The notes below the pieces were generated by a model. That model ran no database searches and was not told the origin of the DNA. It worked only from the letters and a program-made list of their open reading frames with translations. Shown one piece after another: positions 59,032 through 64,000 of a stretch of DNA of 64,000 nucleotides. Location: NCBI RefSeq assembly GCF_009711185.1, contig NZ_WMIF01000007.1:62001-126000 (forward strand), given 5' to 3'. The number at the start of each line of letters is the position of its first letter. Positions within the stretch are counted from its first letter, which is position 1. The stretch comes from Paracoccus limosus. GTDB taxonomy: Bacteria; Pseudomonadota; Alphaproteobacteria; Rhodobacterales; Rhodobacteraceae. Both the position numbers and the translations under genes were made by a program.

Positions 59032-59835
59032 CTAGCCCGTCACCGCCATGACCAGATCCAGCAGGCCCTTGCGGGTGTCCGCGTCATCGGTCAGCGGCTC
59101 GATCATCGCGGCCAGAATGGCGCGGTCCAGCGCCATGCCGCCGGCGATCAGGGTCGCGGCATAGACCACCAGCCGGGTCGAGACGCCCTCTTCCAGATCC
59201 TGCCCCTTGAGCGCGCGCAGCTTGCCCGCCAGCCGCACCAGCAGCGCCACGCGGTCGGCATCCAGCCCGCTTTCGCGCGCCACCACGGGGATTTCATGTT
59301 CGGGGCGGGGAAAGCCGAATTCGACCGACAGGAACCGCTGCCGGGTCGAGGGCTTCAGCGTCTTCATGATGTTCTGGTAGCCGGGGTTATAGCTTGCCAC
59401 CAGCATGAAGCCGGGCGCGGCCTGCAATTCCTCGGCGGTGCGGTCGATGGGCAGGATGCGGCGGTCATCGGTCAGCGGGTGCAGCACCACGGCCACGTCC
59501 TTGCGCGCCTCGACCACCTCGTCGAGATAGCAGATCGCGCCCTCGCGCACGGCGCGGGTCAGGGGGCCGTCCACCCAGACGGTTTCGCCGCCCTTCAGCA
59601 GATGGCGCCCGATCAGATCGGCCGCCGACAGGTCGTCATGGCAGGCGACGGTGTAAAGCCTGCGCCCCAGCCGCGCCGCCATATGGGCGACGAAACGGGT
59701 CTTGCCGCAGCCGGTCGGGCCTTTCAGCAGCAGGGGCAGGTTGGCGGCGTGGGCGGCGGCAAAGATGTCGCATTCGTCGCCCTGCGGCAGATAGAAGGGG
59801 GCGCTGGCCCCCTTCTGCTCGAAGGTTCCGTCCAT
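59032..59835 (-). CDS. norQ: NorQ, MoxR-type AAA ATPase
   Basis: ATPase of 267 residues. Walker A GPTGCGKT is at 39-46, Walker B is AICYLDEVVEARKDV, and sensor and arginine-finger regions are NPGYQNIMKTLKPSTRQRF. It is a chaperone-like activator of the nitric oxide reductase together with NorD. The gene starts 4 bases after the stop of norB. The sequence PYLPQGDECDIFAAAHAANLPLLLKGPTGCGKTRFVAHMAARLG fits NorQ rather than generic MoxR; the PYLPQ is seen here as FYLPQ. Confidence 0.96.
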   Translation of the reverse strand: MDGTFEQKGASAPFYLPQGDECDIFAAAHAANLPLLLKGPTGCGKTRFVAHMAARLGRRLYTVACHDDLSAADLIGRHLLKGGETVWVDGPLTRAVREGAICYLDEVVEARKDVAVVLHPLTDDRRILPIDRTAEELQAAPGFMLVASYNPGYQNIMKTLKPSTRQRFLSVEFGFPRPEHEIPVVARESGLDADRVALLVRLAGKLRALKGQDLEEGVSTRLVVYAATLIAGGMALDRAILAAMIEPLTDDADTRKGLLDLVMAVTG

Positions 59836-59839
59836 GGGT

Positions 59840-61213
59840 CTACTCCGCTGCCTGCTGGACCACCGGACCGGCCGCGATCACCTCGCGACGGCGCGGCACC
59901 AGCAGCGCATAGATCAACATGTAGGTGCCGATGACCACAGCCACCCCGGCGCCGAGCCGCATCCAGTAGAACAGCGCGATCTGGTCCTGCACATCCATGT
60001 AGTTTTCGCCCATGACGCGTTGCAGATGCGTCTGCAGCGTGCCGGCAAAGGTCAGCACGAAGGTCATGAACAGCATCCCCCCCGACATCAGCCAGAAGGC
60101 AGCCATGTTCAGCACCTGATTATAGGGGTCGCGCTGGCGCAGGATCGGCAGGGCATAGGTGAACAGCGCGATGTTCAGGCAGACATAGGCGCCATAGAAG
60201 GCCAGGTGGCCATGCGCCGCCGTCACCTGCGTGCCGTGGGTATAGTAGTTCACCCCGTGCAGCGTGTGCAGAAAGCCCCAGATGCCGGCGCCGAAGAAGG
60301 CCAGAACCGCGCAGCCCAGGCTCCAGAGCAGGGCGGCCTTGTTGGGGTGGTCGCGCCGCCCCTTCCAGACCATGACAAAGGCAAACGACATCATGGCAAA
60401 GAACGGCACCACCTCGAAGCTGGAAAAGATCGAGCCGATCCATTGCCAGTAGGCCGGCAGGCCGATCCAGTAGTAATGGTGCCCGGTGCCGAGGATGCCC
60501 GAGAACAGCGCCGTGGCGACGATGACGTAAAGCCATTTTTCCACGACCTCGCGGTCCACGCCGGTCAGCTTCAGCATCAGGAAGCCAAGGATCGACGCCA
60601 TGATCAGCTCCCACACGCCTTCGACCCACAGATGGACGACGTTCCACCAGTATTGCTTGTCGAGCGCGAGGTTCGACGGGTTGTAGAACGAGAACAGGAA
60701 CAGCAGCGCCAGCCCCCAAAGCCCGATCAGCAGGATCGAGCTGATCACCGTCTTGCGGCCCTTGAGCACGGTCAGGCTGACGTTCCACAGAAAGATCAGC
60801 GCGGCGACGACGATCCCGGCCTTGACCCAGCGCGGTTGCTCCAGAAATTCGCGGCCTTCGCGACCCAGAAGGAAATTGCCTTCGAACAGGTTGAAGAAAT
60901 AGGTCACGACCACGCCCGCCGTGCCCAGCACCAGAATGCCAAGCTGGATATAGGCGGCCTTGACCGAGTGGATTTCACGCTCGGCCTCTTCGGGGATCAG
61001 GAAATAGGCGGCGCCGAAAAAGCCGGTCAGCAGCCAGACGATCAGCGAGTTAGTGTGCAGCATCCGCCCGATGTTGAAGGGCAGCGTTTCGGACAGGAAG
61101 TTCGGGTTGACATAGATATAGCCGATGACCACGCCCATGGTGACCTGAACGGCGAACAGGATCAGCGCGACATAGATATAGGCCAGCGCGATCTTCTGGG
61201 ATTGGTATTTCAT
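59840..61213 (-). CDS. norB: NorB, catalytic subunit of cytochrome c-dependent nitric oxide reductase
   Basis: Inner-membrane protein of 457 residues with twelve helices, in the haem-copper oxidase superfamily. It reduces NO to N2O at a haem b3/iron site. Markers: MLHTNSLIVWLLTGFFGAAYFLIPEEAEREIHS (haem histidine in helix II), HLWVEGVWELIMASILGFLMLKLTGV (non-haem iron His and conserved Glu), TGHHYYWIGLPAYWQWIGSIFSSFEVVPF and HGHLAFYGAYV. It lacks an N-terminal cytochrome c fusion, so it is the short cNOR type that pairs with NorC. The ATG at 61213 has AAGGGA 8 bases upstream. Confidence 0.97.
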   Translation of the reverse strand: MKYQSQKIALAYIYVALILFAVQVTMGVVIGYIYVNPNFLSETLPFNIGRMLHTNSLIVWLLTGFFGAAYFLIPEEAEREIHSVKAAYIQLGILVLGTAGVVVTYFFNLFEGNFLLGREGREFLEQPRWVKAGIVVAALIFLWNVSLTVLKGRKTVISSILLIGLWGLALLFLFSFYNPSNLALDKQYWWNVVHLWVEGVWELIMASILGFLMLKLTGVDREVVEKWLYVIVATALFSGILGTGHHYYWIGLPAYWQWIGSIFSSFEVVPFFAMMSFAFVMVWKGRRDHPNKAALLWSLGCAVLAFFGAGIWGFLHTLHGVNYYTHGTQVTAAHGHLAFYGAYVCLNIALFTYALPILRQRDPYNQVLNMAAFWLMSGGMLFMTFVLTFAGTLQTHLQRVMGENYMDVQDQIALFYWMRLGAGVAVVIGTYMLIYALLVPRRREVIAAGPVVQQAAE

Positions 61214-61232
61214 GATTTTTCCCTTTTCTCGC

Positions 61233-61685
61233 TCAACCGGCGTCGTTCGGCGGCCAGTTCTGGGTGTTGATGCGTCCGGTCCACAGCAGGAAATCCGACA
61301 GGGCGCGCACGTCCTCGTCGCTGAGGTGGAATTGCGGCATCTGGCGGCGGCCCGGCGTGCCAGAGGGTTGCGAATCCATCCAGCCCTTGAGCGTCTCGAA
61401 GGCCATGTCGGGATCGTCCTGCACACCCCAGCGTTTCATGACATTGCCGAGTTCGGGCGCGAAATAGGCGCCTTCGCCCAAGATCGTGTGGCAGTTCACG
61501 CAGGCCTTTTCCTCCCAGACCTGTTTGCCGCGCGCCACTGCGGGCGTCAGGCTGGCCTCGTCGGTCGAGACATGGGTAATGTACCAGTGGCCATGGATGA
61601 ACAGGCCGATGAAGATGAGAATGAAGAACAGTGACCCGCCGTAGAAGATATTCCGGGCCATGCTCTTGGTCAGGACCTCGCGCAT
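61233..61685 (-). CDS. norC: NorC, cytochrome c subunit of nitric oxide reductase
   Basis: Membrane-anchored monohaem cytochrome c of 150 residues. An N-terminal helix (IFYGGSLFFILIFIGLFIHG) is followed by the haem site CVNCH at 62-66 and the methionine ligand in GRRQMPQFHL near 116. The C terminus SDFLLWTGRINTQNWPPNDAG and ELGNVMKRWGVQDDPDMAFETLKGWMDS match P. denitrificans NorC almost completely. It passes electrons to NorB. GGAGG lies 10 bases before the ATG at 61685, and an NNR-like box sits about 70 bases upstream. It is the first gene of the operon. Confidence 0.97.
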   Translation of the reverse strand: MREVLTKSMARNIFYGGSLFFILIFIGLFIHGHWYITHVSTDEASLTPAVARGKQVWEEKACVNCHTILGEGAYFAPELGNVMKRWGVQDDPDMAFETLKGWMDSQPSGTPGRRQMPQFHLSDEDVRALSDFLLWTGRINTQNWPPNDAG

Positions 61686-61747
61686 GGCGATGACCTCCAG
61701 AGTCGTTGGCGATGATCCCGACATGGCGCAGGGGCGGCAAGCGAGCC

Positions 61748-61761
61748 TTGATGAAAGTCAA
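61748..61761. promoter_or_regulatory. NNR/FNR-like box upstream of norC
   Basis: TTGAT-GAAA-GTCAA matches the FNR/NNR consensus TTGAT-N4-ATCAA except for one half-site change. It lies about 70 bases before the norC ATG and about 40 bases before the small membrane-protein ATG. It is in the expected place for NO-responsive activation of norC. Confidence 0.8.
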
Positions 61762-61796
61762 GGAAGTTGAATTTCATTCCGGGGCAGGATGGTGCC

Positions 61797-62042
61797 ATGA
61801 CATCCGACACGCATATCCCGCCCCGCTGGCCCGTCTGGAAACTTGCCCTGCTGCTTTACGTCTTTGCGGCGGCGGCGGTGGCGATCAACCTGTTCATGCT
61901 GGGCCTGTTGGGTCAGGCGCTGGGGTTTGCGGCGCTGCCGCCGCGGATCGCGGTGCTGCTGGCGCTGCCTTTGGGCGTGCCGGCGGCATGGCTGGCCGGG
62001 CGCTGGGTCGACCGGCTGCTGGCCGAGGCCGGGCGGGGCTAG
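61797..62042 (+). CDS. Small two-helix membrane protein between nor and nos
   Basis: I do not recognise a named family. The 81-residue protein has two hydrophobic helices (WKLALLLYVFAAAAVAINLFMLGLLGQALGF and IAVLLALPLGVPAAWLAG) with a basic/acidic tail (RWVDRLLAEAGRG). No metal-binding motifs are visible. The ATG at 61797 has GGGGCAGGA upstream. It is divergent from norC, shares the NNR-box region and is followed by nosR after 111 bases, so a role in nor/nos respiration or maturation is likely. It is not obviously NosC, which has cysteine motifs. Confidence 0.75.
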   Translation: MTSDTHIPPRWPVWKLALLLYVFAAAAVAINLFMLGLLGQALGFAALPPRIAVLLALPLGVPAAWLAGRWVDRLLAEAGRG

Positions 62043-62081
62043 CCGCCTTTTTCACGCAAGTCCCCGGTTGGGGTCGCGAAT

Positions 62082-62095
62082 TTGTGCTGGCGCAA
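62082..62095. promoter_or_regulatory. NNR/FNR-like box upstream of nosR
   Basis: TTGTG-CTGG-CGCAA, an inverted repeat with the TTG...CAA frame of NNR/DNR sites. It lies about 65 bases before the nosR start, in the usual -41.5 position for a short leader. It is a poorer match than the norC box. Confidence 0.6.
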
Positions 62096-62153
62096 CGTTC
62101 GGGGGGCCGGCGCCCGGCATGTTCGGCGCAACTATCGCCTGCCGGAGCGCCAG

Positions 62154-64000
62154 ATGAGCTTGCCGCGTCTATCCAATCTTGCCCGCCACCGACTGTTGTG
62201 GCTGGTCGTGCTGTGCCTGCTTTCGCTGGGGGGCGCAGCGCAGGCGATGACGCTGGCGCAGGCGCTGGACAAGACCCCGCCGGCGCAGCTCTTCGCCGGC
62301 GCCGATGCCTATGGCGCGCCGCAGGGCGATCCGGCCATCGTGCCGGTGCTCAAGGCCGGCCAGTTGCAGGGCTATGCCTATCTCAACAGCGATTTCACCC
62401 CCTCGACCGGCTATTCGGGCAAACCGATCCGCATTGTCGTCGGCATCGACCCCAAGGGCGTGATCCGCGGCATCAATCTGGTCGAGCATCATGAGCCGAT
62501 CGTGCTGATCGGCATCCCCGAGGCCAAGGTGCTGGCGGCGCTGAACGGGCTGATCGGCACCGATCTGGCGCAGGTGGCCAGCGGCGCGGTCAAGCCGCCG
62601 CAGGCCGAAATCGTCTCGGGCGCCACGGTCACCGTGCTGGTGATGGGCGACAGCATCGTGCGCTCGGCGGTCAAGCTGATCCGTTCGGGCCGGCTGGACG
62701 GCGTCGCCGCCGGCGCGGCCCCGGTCGAGGTCAAGCGCCAGCTGGACCCGGCGGTGACGCAGACCGCCGATTGGCAGACGCTGCTGGGCGATGGCTCGGT
62801 GCGCTCGCTGGTGCTGACGGTGGGCGAGGTCAGCAAGGCCTTTGCCGATGCCGGTCAGCCCGCTGCCGCCGGCCACCCCGAGGATGCCGATCCGGCCGCG
62901 CCCTTCATCAGCCTTTACATGGCGCCGGTTTCGGTGCCGGCCATCGGGCGCAGCCTTCTGGGCGATGTCGCCTATGAGCGCATGGCGGCCAAGCTGCAGC
63001 CGGGACAATCGGCGGTGCTGGTCGCGGGCGATGGCGCCTATTCCTTCAAGGGCTCGGGCTATGTGCGCGGCGGCATCTTTGACCGCATCGAGTTGATGCA
63101 GGACGGGCAGGGGCTGCGTTTTCACGACCATGACCACACCCGCCTGCCGGTGCTGGCCGCCCAGGGCGCGCCGCATCTGAAAGAGATCGCGCTGTTCGTG
63201 GTGCCGCAGGATTTCACCTTTGATCCGACCGAGCCCTTTGACCTGCAATTGCTGGTCCAGCGCCAGACCGAGGGCCGGGACAAGGCGACGCTGCCCTTTG
63301 ATCTGGCCTATCAGATCCCCGAACGCTACCTGCTGCCCGCCGCGGCGCCGGCGCCCGTCGCGGTCCCGGCCGCAAGCCCGGTGCAGGCCGCCCAGACCGG
63401 CCAGCCCATGCCCGAGGACGACGGCCCCGCCCTGTGGAAGACGATGTGGCAGATGAACCATCTGAACCTCGCCATTCTGGGCGTGGCGCTGGCGGTGCTG
63501 ACGGCGATCTTCTTCTTTCAGGACGTGCTGACGAAATATCCGCGCAGCTTCCTGTGGACCCGGCGCGCCTATCTGAGCTTCACGCTGATCTGGCTGGGCT
63601 GGATCGTGCACACGCAGCTGTCGGTCGTGAACGTGCTGACCTTTGCCAATGCGCTGCTGTCGGGCTTTTCCTGGGAATATTTCCTGTCGGCGCCGCTGGT
63701 CTTCGTGCTGTGGTGCGCGGTGGCAGCGGGGCTGCTGTTCTGGGGCCGGGGGCCGTTCTGCGGCTGGCTGTGCCCGTTCGGCGCGTTGCAGGAGCTTTCG
63801 AACACGGTGGCGCGCAAGCTGCGCGTGCCGCAGATCGACCTGCCCTGGGGCCTGCATGAACGTCTGTGGCCGATCAAATACATGATCTTCCTTGGGCTGT
63901 TCGGCCTGTCGCTTTATTCGCTGTCGGATGCCGAGGTCTATGCCGAGGTCGAGCCGTTCAAGACCGCAATCATCCTGAAATTCATGCGGGAATGGGGCTT
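62154..64000 (+). CDS. nosR: NosR, nitrous oxide reductase expression/electron-transfer protein (partial)
   Basis: The first ~615 of perhaps 720-780 residues lie in the window; the gene runs past the right end. It has an N-terminal signal/anchor (LLWLVVLCLLSLGGAAQAM), then a periplasmic FMN-binding domain with the SGAT motif at 155-158, where the threonine binds FMN covalently. From residue ~430 there are membrane helices, and CGWLCPFGALQE gives the conserved CxxxCP motif. NosR supplies electrons for and is required for nosZ expression. GGAG precedes the ATG. nosZ and the rest of the cluster are expected beyond the window. Confidence 0.95.
   Translation, partial: MSLPRLSNLARHRLLWLVVLCLLSLGGAAQAMTLAQALDKTPPAQLFAGADAYGAPQGDPAIVPVLKAGQLQGYAYLNSDFTPSTGYSGKPIRIVVGIDPKGVIRGINLVEHHEPIVLIGIPEAKVLAALNGLIGTDLAQVASGAVKPPQAEIVSGATVTVLVMGDSIVRSAVKLIRSGRLDGVAAGAAPVEVKRQLDPAVTQTADWQTLLGDGSVRSLVLTVGEVSKAFADAGQPAAAGHPEDADPAAPFISLYMAPVSVPAIGRSLLGDVAYERMAAKLQPGQSAVLVAGDGAYSFKGSGYVRGGIFDRIELMQDGQGLRFHDHDHTRLPVLAAQGAPHLKEIALFVVPQDFTFDPTEPFDLQLLVQRQTEGRDKATLPFDLAYQIPERYLLPAAAPAPVAVPAASPVQAAQTGQPMPEDDGPALWKTMWQMNHLNLAILGVALAVLTAIFFFQDVLTKYPRSFLWTRRAYLSFTLIWLGWIVHTQLSVVNVLTFANALLSGFSWEYFLSAPLVFVLWCAVAAGLLFWGRGPFCGWLCPFGALQELSNTVARKLRVPQIDLPWGLHERLWPIKYMIFLGLFGLSLYSLSDAEVYAEVEPFKTAIILKFMREWG

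Noticed and set aside
1..64000. CRISPR arrays, tRNA/rRNA genes and insertion sequences
   Set aside because: No spaced repeats, no tRNA cloverleaf signals and no transposase gene were noticed anywhere in the window. The only tandem repeats of note are the iterons, which have no spacers.

Overview
The window is GC-rich DNA from an alphaproteobacterium. The closest match I recognise is Paracoccus or a near relative in the Rhodobacteraceae: NorC is near-identical to the P. denitrificans protein, the nitric oxide reductase order is norCBQDEF, nosR follows, and there are many LysR/ABC catabolic modules. A divergent replication initiator, an iteron array, parA, parB and three parS-like palindromes sit near the middle (29.4-33.7 kb). 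The sequence is therefore probably part of a large plasmid or chromid, seen across its origin. Species and replicon name cannot be fixed from sequence alone.

Layout. 0-2.5 kb: cstA plus its small YbdD/YjiX partner, ending in an intrinsic terminator. 2.5-10.2 kb: a nine-gene minus-strand run (MhqO-like dioxygenase, MhqD-like hydrolase, XapX protein, YcaC-type hydrolase, small acetyltransferase, DoxX, DUF1275, amidohydrolase, MFS exporter) divergent from a LysR gene; it looks like a quinone/electrophile or aromatic detoxification operon. 11.3-13.2 kb: a small Cys/His/Met-rich exported protein and a Tat-exported multicopper oxidase. 13.2-17.2 kb: cydAB of the cyanide-insensitive type, a 52-residue DUF2474 protein and a translationally coupled MFS pump. 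17.6-24.3 kb: DUF983 protein, MocR regulator, nitrilase with divergent LysR, cupin/amidohydrolase pair, acetyltransferase. 24.4-29.1 kb: a complete Rbs-type sugar ABC transporter.

29.4-33.7 kb: rep/iterons/parAB/parS. 34.1-44.0 kb: creatinase with divergent LysR, an FMN-dependent 2-hydroxy-acid dehydrogenase, a second LysR gene, and a tightly overlapping operon of a polar amino-acid ABC transporter, a HpcH/HpaI aldolase and a GlcD-type FAD oxidase. 44.0-44.5 kb is decayed sequence with an M20 hydrolase remnant.

44.5-53.7 kb: a short-chain amide utilisation operon. AmiC-like sensor and AmiR-like ANTAR antiterminator are followed by a five-component Urt/Liv-type transporter, a formamidase and an amidase; an intrinsic terminator lies in the leader before amiC, where AmiR would be expected to act. 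54-56.3 kb: DUF488 protein and a TetR/MFS efflux pair with two identical operator-like sites. 56.3-64 kb: norCBQDEF on the minus strand, a small two-helix membrane protein, and nosR (cut by the window end) on the plus strand, with NNR/FNR-like boxes in front. Nor and Nos act in sequence: NO to N2O, then N2O to N2. No tRNA, rRNA, CRISPR array or intact insertion sequence was seen.
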